A DNA stretch of 64,000 nt from Bemisia tabaci (Eukaryota; Arthropoda; Insecta; Hemiptera; Aleyrodidae), in the NCBI RefSeq assembly GCF_918797505.1, contig NC_092800.1:34896263-34960262 (forward strand). The letters are read 5' to 3'. The first letter of the stretch is position 1. Each line of letters opens with the position of its first letter. Both the position numbers and the translations under genes were made by a program. The notes beneath the pieces were generated by a model, which saw only the letters and a program-made list of their open reading frames with translations, was not told the DNA's origin and did not search any database. Below are positions 55,043 to 64,000 of the stretch, piece after piece.

Positions 55043-55562
55043 GTACACCATCAACCCAAACGGCACCGAAATCCAATGCTGCCAAAAGTTCCTGCTCAAA
55101 CTCTACCAAATCTCCGAGAAGCGACTGCGCGTGATCCAGGAGAAAACGCGAAACGGCGACTCCTTCGTCGAGCGGCGCGGGAAGCACTCCCGTTCCCGCC
55201 CGAAGCTGAAAGCTCAGAACCTCTGGGACTTGGCCGAGGCGCACCTGGCCACCCTCCCTTCCACGCAGGGTCTTGACGGGACGGACAAGAGGTATTTGAA
55301 GGACTCCTCGCTCACCATCAAAAAAGTCTGGGCCATGTTCGAGGAGTGGTACGAGGCCACAACGGGGCAGGAGTTGGTCGGGCTGTCCTACAAGACTTAC
55401 CACAAGAAGTTCTCGGCCTCCAAGAAGTACGCGTTCCTTTACCAGTTGGTCATCCCTGACGAGATCAGCGGGAACACGTGGCTCGACGAGCCGACCAAAC
55501 AGCTCATGGAGGGGGAAGAACCCCCGAAAGGAAAGAAACGAAAAGGAAAGTCGAAAAAATGA
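55043..55562 (+). CDS. Exon 2 of the transposase-derived-like protein (last base of codon 122 to residue 294 and stop)
   Basis: Continues in frame from Arg122. Residues 134-135 are a second Cys pair, followed by F-L-L-K-L and Q-I-S-E-K-R (144-149). Residues 166-175 are R-R-G-K-H-S-R-S-R-P, the most family-like motif. Residues 204-225 (K-R-Y-L ... I-K-K-V-W ... W-Y) and 237-245 (S-Y-K-T-Y-H-K-K-F) match the order of helices seen before the zinc knuckle and catalytic core in related insect proteins. Here no CxxC and no DDE-type core follow; the protein stops after a tail with K-G-K-K-R-K-G-K-S-K-K. The full product is 294 residues (885 nt). Role unknown; DNA binding by a domesticated N-terminal half is a guess. 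No frameshift or internal stop, so it may be functional. Confidence 0.8.
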
Positions 55563-55599
55563 AAATTATGAGTGCCTGAATATTCTGTTGTAATGTAAT

Positions 55600-56330
55600 T
55601 GTCGGTATACATAAAAATAGCTAAGACTGAAACAAACAGCTGTATTTATCAATATCTGATTGTTCCTCTTGTAAAATAATTGTCAATACAGGTTAATTTT
55701 GTAAATTGACGGTTTTGCTTTCTTTCGCTCTCTTTAGAAGTTCTAGACGATGGAAAAATACAAAGACTCGACCATAAATTAGAAATCGCCGTTTTCCGGA
55801 CGAGTGAACATGAATCCTTTCAAGGTTGCAAAATGGGTCAGTTGCGCTGGTCACGGAATCGAGTTTTGATGCTTGATTCTTGTACAGTAGCTTAAAATAA
55901 TAAGATCTATACAAACAGCAACTTTCTACGTTTGATATTAACCGAGATGTCGCTTTTGAAAAGTCGAGTTTTTGACGTCAACCGAGGGTATCACTACCGC
56001 GGTGGATGAAGTCAAAAACTTGACTTTTCAAAGGGCGATATGTCGGTTAATATTGAACTTAGAAAATTGCTGTTTGGACAGACCTAATTATTTTAAGCTG
56101 ATCAAAACAGGATATTGTGACCAGCGCAACTGACCCATTGTCGATATTCATACAGATAGCTAAGACTGAACATTAACGAAAAAATGGCTATGTTTATCAA
56201 TGCCTGATTCTTCCTCTTGTAAAATATTTGTCAATACAAGTTAATTTTGTAGAATGACGGTTTTGCTTCCTTTCGCTCTCTTTAGAAGTCTTACACGGAG
56301 GAAAAAAAGAAAGATTCGACTATAAATCGT
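55600..56330. repeat. Downstream tandem duplication, period 539 bp
   Basis: AGCTAAGACTGA, TGATTGTTCCTCTTGTAAAA-like and GACGGTTTTGCTT sequence at 55619-55800 recurs at 56158-56330. This covers the likely 3' UTR and flank of the gene. A foldback (55832-56139) lies between the copies. No AATAAA directly after the stop was found. Confidence 0.8.
55832..56139. mobile_element. Foldback element with AATGGGTCAGTTGCGC ends
   Basis: AATGGGTCAGTTGCGCTGGT pairs with ACCAGCGCAACTGACCCATT. Inner arms AAAGTCGAGTTTTTGAC and GTCAAAAACTTGACTTT also pair. 308 bp. Confidence 0.85.
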
Positions 56331-56599
56331 CACTTTCCGGCCGGAGTATCACAAGTGCCATGCAACGTTTAAAACTTTTCGCCGTCATTTTCATTTTTTT
56401 TTTTATTTTTTTTTTTTTACAGAGAAATTGTTGATTGACTCTGTTTGGAGATTTCACTAAATTTTATCGGCAGCACAAAGAAAATTCAGTGAAATTTTCG
56501 GATAGCTTCATGAAACATATTCTCAGTAAAAAAATAAAATGGCGCTGGAATTTATCAAACTTTGCATGGCGTTTGTGATGCTGTGACCGGCAGGTGACG
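56328..56599. mobile_element. O element copy 5
   Basis: CGTCACTTTCCGGCCGGAGT at left and GACCGGCAGGTGACG at right; ATAAAATGGCGCTGGAATTT in the right arm. Confidence 0.75.
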
Positions 56600-56738
56600 A
56601 AATCGTCGTTTTTCGGACGAGAGAACACGACTCCATTCCAATGTTTCAGGGGCCCAATGGGCTTAAACAATACGATTTTTTACACGAGTGTGCCTGTGAA
56701 ATTTTTGTTCATTTGTCTGATTTTCGCATGAGATCAGG

Positions 56739-56915
56739 AGGAAAATTATTAAAATTTTCAATTTGAAAAGCCCAAGAATCTTTCGGTAAAAGTGCAATTT
56801 TCGAGGGGACATTTGGCAACATCGAAATATTATTAAAATTTTCAATTCGAAAAGCCCAAGAATCTTTCTGTAAAAGTGCAATTTGCGACGGGACATTCGG
56901 CAACATCGAAATATA
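56739..56915. repeat. Two-copy tandem repeat, about 84 bp
   Basis: ATTATTAAAATTTTCAATT then AAGCCCAAGAATCTTTC and GGCAACATCGAAATA, twice. Confidence 0.85.
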
Positions 56916-56929
56916 GTTACCCTGGTAAA

Positions 56930-57807
56930 AATTGGCAGTAGAATCTGTGTTCCAAAATACCATAGACCTACAGCCGGCTACACAATTTCTTATAACCTTT
57001 TATAGCCGATGGCGATTAAGCAACAGCCAGGCGATAAAGTGTATGCTAAGCGTTACTAATTACGGATGCTAGGACTTAGTGAGTTTTTGGAATACTGCTC
57101 TCTTTTTGGGCCGTAGTATCTTGATTTATTTTGCGAGGAAAGCTCCGTATTTTTGATGGATGCCTGCCATTACTAATATATTAGAGCGCCTTCAGTTTCG
57201 TATGATACTGTGCAATACCTCTGGTGTGAAATAGTTGCTTCAAGCGCCGTGGCAGGCGGGCAGTCAGCGCGGAACACGCATTGGCGCGTACAAACCCAAC
57301 AGGGATACTTCATGCGTTGCGCAATGCGTGAAGTATTCCTGTTAGGTTTGTAGGCGCCAGTGCGTCGCCGCTCTGCTTTGTGTTAGGCTCTAATGTTTAA
57401 TCTGGCTGAGTCAGCGTTATTCAACTCATGATTTTGAAATGTTTGCACATCCTGTATGGATTATTCTCATTTTAATTGATGAAAAAAAAAAATATGTGTT
57501 GAAGGAAAATATAATGTGTGTTTTGTAAATATTAAGGTGGTTCCGTATCAAACTTAATGATTTCCAAAGCAGACGAATTTCTACACAATTTCTAAGGGCC
57601 TTTTATAATCGATGGCGAAAAAGCAACAGCCAGGCGATAGGAACTATAGCCCAGCTGCATAATTTTTTATCGCTTCGTATAGCCCGGCCGTATGATTTTC
57701 TCCGCATTCTACAGCCAGCTATATGATTTTCTGTAGCCTTCTTAGCCGGCTATATGAATTCCTATGGTATTTTGAAACGCGGCTCTTATAGCCAATTTTT
57801 AACAAGG
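56930..57807. mobile_element. W element, large foldback with V inside
   Basis: Ends CCTGGTAAAAATTGGC and GCCAATTTTTAACAAGG. AAAATACCATAGACC pairs loosely with CCTATGGTATTTT. The phrase GGCGATTAAGCAACAGCCAG recurs at 57610 as GGCGAAAAAGCAACAGCCAG. About 880 bp, no ORF. Confidence 0.65.
57276..57371. repeat. V palindrome
   Basis: ACGCATTGGCGCGTACAAAC to GTTTGTAGGCGCCAGTGCGT. The centre is ATGCGTTGCGCAATGCG. TACTTCATGCG and CGTGAAGTA arms link it to the 44.6-44.8 kb tandem repeat. Confidence 0.85.
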
Positions 57808-58174
57808 CGTCTTTGAGAAAGGGAACCTCACAATGAGCAGAGGCAAATTATTCAGGGAAAAGCCTTGGAGCCAGTTGCGCTGATTTGCGACTGCCGAGTG
57901 TTGCGGGTCAAAACATTATGGCCCTTAAGTTCCGGCTCCACGATCAAAACAGAAACTCAAGATGCGTGCAACATATATGTACACCAGTAGAAACAGGGCA
58001 CCAAATTACGCAATCACTGCATCAACAATGCAGTATGTGGGAATTTCTGCGTTCCAATATTCGCGGTTGACGATAATGACAAGAGAAGCGCCTCAGTTTT
58101 GGAGCTGCAAAACTCAACAATTACATCGGTCGGTCGAGTTGAACACCCGAATTCAAATCAAAAAGTGCGTTACG

Positions 58175-58668
58175 CAGGGTTGCACCAAATCTAGAAAATG
58201 AAATTCCCTCACATTTCCCAGTCACATTTTGGTGAAATTCCCTGACTATTGAAGATAAGCCAGATGGTCGAAAAGACCATACACTGGAAAAAAAAAAAAA
58301 AAAAAAACACATTGGATCTAGAGTCCGCAGACTCTTGAAAACATTGACAAGAAAAAATACTCTTGATTCAATCAGATTTTTGCTTAAATCAAAAGGATAT
58401 CCGCTCAAATTAGAGGCTTGCGTTCTTGATTTAAGCAAAAATCCGATTGAATCAAGAGTATTTTTTCTTGTCGATGTTTTCAAGAGTCTGGACTCTAGAT
58501 CCAATGTGTTTTTTTTCCAGTGTAACTAGAAATAGTTTTTGGGCAAAATGTGTTGTTCGAAACATTAAACCCATACTAGAGAGCAAATAAGGGTGGCTTA
58601 ACTATATTTCCTTGACATTTTCGTTATTTTCCCTGACTTCTCAAAATTCCCGGACTGTGGCAACCCTG
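58175..58668. mobile_element. K element copy 4, interrupted by A10
   Basis: CAGGGTTGCACCAAATCTAG at left and GGACTGTGGCAACCCTG at right. Confidence 0.8.
58282..58522. mobile_element. A element copy 10, nested in K4
   Basis: Left end has an A run of about 19 after CACTGG; right end TTTTTTTTCCAGTG. TA on both sides. Confidence 0.92.
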
Positions 58669-59127
58669 GTTGCGAAATACTTTAACAGTCCCTGTACTGC
58701 ACATGTTATAATTTCAATTTTAATTTTTTCCGAACCATTTCAGCCCCACTTTTCAACCCCTCTGTGCGCTCGAATCCTCCCCATAAAGGTAAACTACAAA
58801 GAGTCCAAGACGATAAAACGAGTACCACACTCGTCGGAAAGCCCTCGTGCCGCGCTGCGAGGAAAGACAAAGACAACGGCCGACTGAATAACTCCGCGAT
58901 CTCGCGAATCATCGAAATCCGATCTCGAGAGCTCCTCGAATAATGAATAAAGCGTCGTTCCGCAGACAAAACAGCGTATCTACACTCTCGGATGAGCCCT
59001 CCAGTCCATATAACTCCATGCTTTTCGCGGCTCATCCGCGCAGGGGAGTTACGTCCTTCCTTCCGAGGAAAGGACCTTGGATTCCGGAGCAGGCAAGACG
59101 CGGAAAACGAGGGATCAAACGGCTTTT
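58669..59127. other. Unassigned spacer
   Basis: Open frames at 58706-59131 (minus) and 58943-59203 (plus) have no domain and run into the G element. Confidence 0.35.
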
Positions 59128-59267
59128 CCACCGTGCTAAGGAAAAACGCCGTATGAACTTTCGAGAGTTGCCAAATTTCCTTCGATACAATTTTTATTTT
59201 TGAAGAAAAGTGGGAATACTTTTCCTTAAAATTTTCAGAAGTTTTAGATCAAATTACAAACAAAATC

Positions 59268-59525
59268 AGGGTGTTTTGTATTTTTTACTTTTGAAAGATC
59301 CTCATATTTTCTTGGTATTTTATAAAAAAAAACTGATTTTTTTCATTTTGAAAATTCCTGATATTTTCCTGATTTTTCTCGACTCCTGGCACGGTAGGCG
59401 AAAAGCAGTAAGACTTCTGCGCTGAGGAGATTCGCGTACGGAAAATTCCTGATAAAACGTCCGATTTTTCCTGATCGGCCAAAATTCCTGATATTTTCCG
59501 GTGTGTCCTGATGCTAGACACCCTG
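59268..59525. mobile_element. L element copy 3, nested in G7
   Basis: CAGGGTGTTTTGTATTTTTT at left and GATGCTAGACACCCTG at right. AAAAT on both sides. Confidence 0.75.
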
Positions 59526-59601
59526 AAAATTATCCGCGAAATTGGTAGACAGATATTCAAAACTTTTCCTGAAAAAAATTGGTGATTGGCTAGAAGAAGT
59601 G

Positions 59602-59827
59602 CACTGGAAAAAAACACATTGGATCTAAAGTCCAGACTCTTAAAAACATCGACAAGAAAAAATACTCTTCATTCAATCAGATTTAACCTAAAATCAAGAA
59701 CCAAGCCTCTAAATTTGAGCGGATTTCTTTCTGATTTAAGCTTAAATCTGATTGAGTCAAGAGTCCTTTTTCTTGTCAATGTTTTCAAGAGTCTGGACTC
59801 TGGATCCAATATATTTTTTTTCCAGTG
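59602..59827. mobile_element. A element copy 11, nested in G7
   Basis: Ends CACTGGAAAAAAACAC and TTTTTTTTCCAGTG. TG on both sides. Confidence 0.92.
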
Positions 59828-60236
59828 TGTGGCAACGCCTGAAGGCTCATAAGGCGTTTTTCCTCGGCACGGCAGTTTTATGCTCCGTAAAGGATAAAAA
59901 ATCCATAAAAATAAAACAAAGCGCCCCGGCGAGAGGGATGAGCCGGGCTTTCAGCGGGGGAAAATTCGCACTTTCGGAGAAAAGGGGATTTAATTAACCC
60001 GAGGGCTCGGATGTTGTATCGGTCTCGGTCCGTCTGTTTCGCCGAGGCTACGGAAAACTTCGGTATGAGTGAGCCTTGAAGCGAGTAACAGCCGTGCTAA
60101 CTGTGGCTTAAGCCCCCGATGGAGTTACGTCTGTTTTCCGTGACACGACTTTTCTTTTCTGTCTAATGTCTTCTGTGTTTCTACGGATGAGAGCAGTAAC
60201 TCTGCTTGGACATGAACTGTGAAGGACGCACGTGCT

Positions 60237-60844
60237 CTGCAGGCTGATTGTTGAAATTGATAGACAAAGTGATAGAAAAGAAGACATAAGAAGTATGGAG
60301 CGATCCTAATGGTTAATTCGGGTGGTTCTTATAGACTAAAGGAGGAAATGATGGACTGATAGGGTGTCTACTAAAACAGACTGGCCAAAAGTCGGTACTT
60401 TTAGAGTGCTTTTTCAGTACGTTCCCAAGAAATTCCGTGCCTCCTCAACAGAAAAATTCAGTACTTTTCCAGTACCTACAATCGACGAAATTTGAAAAAT
60501 GTCAAACATTTGAATTTCTCGCTAAAATTGCGACAAGAACGACATACTTAAACATGAGATAAGTTCCGGAGTTTTATGCGGAATTTCCGCACTTTTTGAG
60601 TACTTCCGGACCGCTCTTATCAGTGCTAAAAATCAGTACTATTTCCGGACTTTCTGGAAGTTCCGGACTTGCAGACACCCTGACTAACTATCGAGACACT
60701 CGTGAGTTGCCATTAGTTAGTCTATTACCTACCTCCTTTATCCATTGCGACCGCTCGCTCCCAAAAACACGATCCCTTCCCTCCATATCCCTTTCGTCTT
60801 CTTTGTCTTTAGCTTTGTCTATCAATTTCAACAATCAGCCCGCT
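60237..60844. mobile_element. U element copy 3, interrupted by L4
   Basis: CTGCAGGCTGATTGTTGAAA and TTGATAGACAAAG at left; CTTTGTCTATCAATTTCAAC and AATCAGCCCGCTGATG at right. Confidence 0.75.
60360..60682. mobile_element. L element copy 4, nested in U3
   Basis: TAGGGTGTCTACTAAAACAG at left and GGACTTGCAGACACCCTG at right; interior repeats of CAGTAC and TCCGGAC. Confidence 0.8.
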
Positions 60845-60939
60845 GATGTAGATAGAAGCTCACTCCAGAGTGGAGTTGGGATTCTCTTCCGTAAGGTGCA
60901 AAGAAGCCAGGGAAGAACTGCCATGTTCAGAAGACATCT

Positions 60940-61100
60940 CTGCCATGCTAAGGAAAAATATCGTATGGACTTTCGGATGTTGCCAAATTACCCCTGATAA
61001 AATATTAATTTACGAGAAAAGTTATGAATATTTCACTTAGAAATTTTGACGTAGTTTAGATCGAATTGCGGATGAATTTTTCTGAAAAATTGAACCGGCG
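60940..61100. mobile_element. G element copy 6, right-truncated
   Basis: CTGCCATGCTAAGGAAAAAT, then GTTGCCAAATTACCCCTGAT and the internal phrase; right arm not found. Confidence 0.6.
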
Positions 61101-61248
61101 TGCGATAGCACTTTTTCCAGTCTTGCAGATCGTCGCGGTTTGGCGAGAAGCTGCAAGTATTTGGGTCGTCGAGCTGCTAGTTAGGGATTTTAAGGTCTGA
61201 ACCCTCTCGAGCCTTAGCGTGTCGTATTGTCCCGCCGCTGCCTCGCCG

Positions 61249-61493
61249 CGCCGCACAGCGGGCCAAGTGAATAGGAGGCGTCGGACAAAATTTGGAAACT
61301 TTAAACACTTGCAACTCCGTTCATACCAAATTTTGAAGCTCTGAAAGTGATTCCATTGGTTTCCTCGTGGAATTTTCTTCAAGAAACACCCCTAAATGTT
61401 GAAAATGTGACGGAATAAACATAAAAAATTGCAGTTTTAGACGGAAATTCCATGTTCGAACTCTCCGATCGACTCGATTCACTGTGCGCCGCG
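61249..61493. mobile_element. M element copy 5
   Basis: CGCCGCACAGCGGGCCAAGT at left, GACTCGATTCACTGTGCGCC at right; 245 bp. Confidence 0.8.
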
Positions 61494-61789
61494 CAGTTAC
61501 CCGCTAAGCCGCTGCAGTTGAGCCCGCCTTCCAGTTCCCGGGCTAGCTTTTTCCCTCCAGTCCGCCCGCGGCACGGCAATTAGTCTTATTCACCGGCGAG
61601 GTTTTCTGCCCGCCGCAGAATCAGTCTCCATTCGTGGAGGGTGGTTTCGGAATTGGGGCTCTTACCCCCCACCCTTCACCGACCCGCCGAAAAACCGCGG
61701 GAAACCACGAGAAACTCGCACAGAGATTGAGATAATGTATTTGAGAGACTTAGGAATGTCGCGGAAAATTAACAATCGCCGGCAAATTG

Positions 61790-62370
61790 TGCCGTGATAT
61801 GATAACAAAAAGAGCAGTAAGTGTCAAATTTTCGAAATCGAGTTTCCTCCAAAATTCGTCTAATGTCTTGTAGTGTAGATGAAATCACATAAATAACTAA
61901 AACAGCAAAATTCATCTTAATTGTATGATGACGAGACATAGAAGCAGTAAGTGCGCAAAAAATGTATGGTTTCAGGCAAAACAGCTGTAAGTGACATTAT
62001 TCCTCCAGAGAGCCAAAGAAAACAGTGCTTTCAAGTAGAGTGCCGCCTTCTTCTGCCGATTTCTAACCTGGAAATGTGTTTGTTGTGTGTCTAAAACGCA
62101 ACAACGAAAGCATGCAGAAGATACCACTTATGGCTATCTAGTCTAACGCTAGCCTAACATGAAAATGAATAATATCCTTTTTATGTAATTGAAAAAAAAT
62201 CGGTCGATTTTTAATCATCCAAACGATTTCTAAGGGTCTTTAGGATGATTAGTGGCAATCTTGCAAAGAACGGAGGCTTCTTGCAATAGAATTTTCCGGC
62301 CAGACGCTTCTGAGCCCGTTTTCTCGTACCTTCATGTTTGCACTTACTGCTCTCTTCGCTTTCACGGCAG
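61790..62370. mobile_element. Y element copy 2
   Basis: TGCCGTGATATGATAACAAA and GAGCAGTAAGTG at left; CACTTACTGCTCTCTTCGC and TTCACGGCAG at right. Extra GCAGTAAGTG words inside at 61945. Confidence 0.65.
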
Positions 62371-62995
62371 AATTGCGATCTGTTTATGTTGACTAAAAAA
62401 AGTCCAAAATTCAGAAGTAAAGAAACAAGATAGGAATTACTGCAGCTTTGATTTCAGACAGACGTTTCTTTTTTTCTTGAATGAATGGTGCCAGCTACAT
62501 TCTCGCGCGTGTTGGCGATGACATCAGGGACCTTAGTTGGGTTTAGTTCGGGTAGGCAACTAAACTAACTCCCTGGCAAAGCGGAGAGCATCACCAGGAT
62601 TTGAAGGCGCTCCAGGCCGCTGTCACGCTTTTCAAGTTCTTCGCCGATGAAACCTCTACATTATGTCAATGCGAATTATTGCAATTTGCCGAGTTAATAT
62701 GTATGCCGCTTGCAAACTGCCGGCGATTGTTGACTGCCTGCGACAATTATAAGTTATGTTATAGGGACAACTTTCCGATTCACCAAACGGCGATGCATGA
62801 CCTAAGTGCTGAAGTTTAGTAAATCTGACAGCATTTGCAAAAACTCGCCTATGAGAGTTCAAAATTCTCGCCTCGACTGGGGACAATGTATTTTAGAAAC
62901 TTTGCACTGCTATTTTCCGTTCAGTGCAAAAATAACTTTTGGAAGTCAATGCTTACAGCCACATGAAGAGTCATGGCCAAAGAGTTTAGGAAAGT
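62371..62995. other. Unassigned, with X-like words
   Basis: Near 62535-62625 GTTTAGTTCGGGTAGGCAAC and AAGGCGCTCCAGGCC relate loosely to the X duplication at 23.65 kb. No supported gene. Confidence 0.35.
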
Positions 62996-63155
62996 GATTT
63001 AGCAATCCTAATCTAATTTGCAAAAACTCATCTAGCAAAGTGCTCACCCCGATATCCATCAGTCATCATTAGGCGAATTTTATTTTTGATCTTATGTTGA
63101 ACAAGTTCAATAATTATAGGGCGAAATATGGCGTTGAACGCCTAACTTAACTTTT
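62996..63155. repeat. T repeat copy 3
   Basis: TTTGCAAAAACTCATCTAGC, GTGCTCACCCCGATATCC and ATTAGGCGAATTTTATTTTT match T1 and T2. Confidence 0.6.
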
Positions 63156-63765
63156 GTGGCGTCCAATTACTCGCATGTACATTGCTTAGAATATTTGCGC
63201 AGGAGCTATAAAATAAATCGTCTCTCGGTTTATGGTATTTATGCAAGCTGATGAAAAGTGTGTAAACTCATCTGAACCGCGGCCTGAGATGTTATCTGTG
63301 TACTGCGGCTCGATTCTGGAATCGATGTCGAATGACCTAGATCGAGAGATTACCATCTAAGCAATGCAATTTATAGATTCAGGTTATTCGAGAATCATTC
63401 AATGATCGACCCGCTGGCCGTACTGCGCTGAGAAAAAGTTCGGTTGCAGGCACCGAGATTCGTTTCATATGTATTGAACACCGAACTTTATCGACTCTGG
63501 TAACCGACGTTTTCGGTAGTGAGACCACCTTCCGGTGAGGTAAATCGAATTTCTGTTTCTATGACCGAAAAATCTAATGTTTTGAACCAAAAAGGCGCGA
63601 TGTTCGATAAGAACAGATTTTGTTTTTTCTCCGTGTGATTTGTTCGTCAAACCGAAAATTCGATTCAGGTGATCGTTCTTTTTCATGCAACCGAATTACC
63701 GGTCCAGCCCCGAGAGGCGCTTCGCGCCTTAGACTTTGTGTGCTACACGTCACTCCTATCTATAC
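63156..63765. other. Unassigned spacer
   Basis: GCGCTGAGAAAAAGTTCGGT near 63426 and TTTTTTCTCCGTGT near 63625 could be decayed ends of a CACTGAG-type foldback; not firm. Confidence 0.3.
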
Positions 63766-64000
63766 TATAAGCTCCAAGACCTAATTTTGCGAAACTGGTA
63801 ACGCTTAGTTCCAGCGTTCTACCTGGCCGATTTTCATGATTTTTGCGGCTATCGACGGGCAATTGCCTCTAGATAAGCCAACTCTTTTCAGATTTTCAAA
63901 ATATGGCCCAGGTTTTTTTTATATTACGTGGTAAAGTTGCGAATTTTCCCATTTAAACAATGTAAATTTATACTTTTTGTCATAGTTCGTTTGAGCGTTC
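63766..64000 (-). repeat. Second copy of the repeat inside K2, cut by the window edge
   Basis: Reverse complement of 36408-36662: TTCATGATTTTTGCGGCTAT, GGTTTTTTTTATATTACGTG and CATAGTTCGTTTGAGCGTTC. Confidence 0.75.

Larger units (their letters stand above)
59128..59875. mobile_element. G element copy 7, interrupted by L3 and A11
   Basis: CCACCGTGCTAAGGAAAAAC at left, TTTTTCCTCGGCACGGCAG at right. TTTT flanks both sides (59124-59127, 59876-59879). Removing L3 and A11 leaves about 264 bp, close to G1. Confidence 0.85.

Overview
This window looks like intergenic and intronic DNA from an animal nuclear genome, most likely an arthropod and plausibly a hemipteran insect. The reasons are spliced gene structure, no operons, AT-rich sequence with scattered CpG-rich patches, and a very dense load of short palindromic DNA transposons (MITE-like foldback elements). 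The organism call is an inference; no marker gene is present to fix it.

Only one protein-coding gene is supported: a two-exon gene on the + strand (52263-52627 joined to 55043-55562, 294 residues). Its intron splits a codon cleanly and carries four or more transposon insertions. The protein has a cysteine-bearing N-terminal module and an R-G-K-H motif, resembling the N-terminal half of a large insect family of transposase-derived proteins. It ends in a lysine-rich tail and has no catalytic half, so it may be a domesticated or truncated remnant. A GC-rich stretch about 1 kb upstream (50.8-51.25 kb) could hold its promoter and a non-coding first exon.

Everything else is repeats. I defined families by comparing copies inside the window and use these labels: A (11 copies, about 230 bp, ends CACTGG), B (2, about 417 bp, ends CACTGA), H (1, ends CACTGAG), D (3, CACTGA-type ends), C (TIR ending in ACATTTTGCAATAAGG), E (TIR CAGTGGCGTGGCGTG), G (TIR CTGCCGTGCTAAGG), K (ends CAGGGTTGCC), L (ends CAGGGTGTCTA), M (ends GCGCCGCACAGTGG), O, P, Q, R, T, U, V, W, X and Y. 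Many are nested, and nesting allows empty sites and target-site duplications (TSDs) to be read directly: 2 bp (A, B, H), 4 bp (G), 8 bp (E and one hAT-like element), 9 bp and 11 bp (two Mutator-like candidates).

Layout: 0-12 kb holds a CCCTGACTTT minisatellite, foldbacks, B1 flanked by a 137-bp duplication, and E copies. 12-20 kb holds C2 with A1 nested, and GC-rich tandem repeats at 17-18.5 kb. 20-29 kb holds M2/L1, A2-A5, a 145-bp tandem array and a CT-rich tract. 29-36 kb holds B2, G5 with a hAT-like element inside, and a 147-bp array in M4. 36-48 kb holds K2, a very long hairpin in K3, and tandem arrays. 48-57 kb holds the gene, D3 with an 11-bp-TSD insertion, and foldbacks. 57-64 kb holds K4/A10, G7 with two insertions, U3/L4, M5 and Y2. 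I saw no rRNA, convincing tRNA, CRISPR array, retroviral gene or other large transposase ORF.
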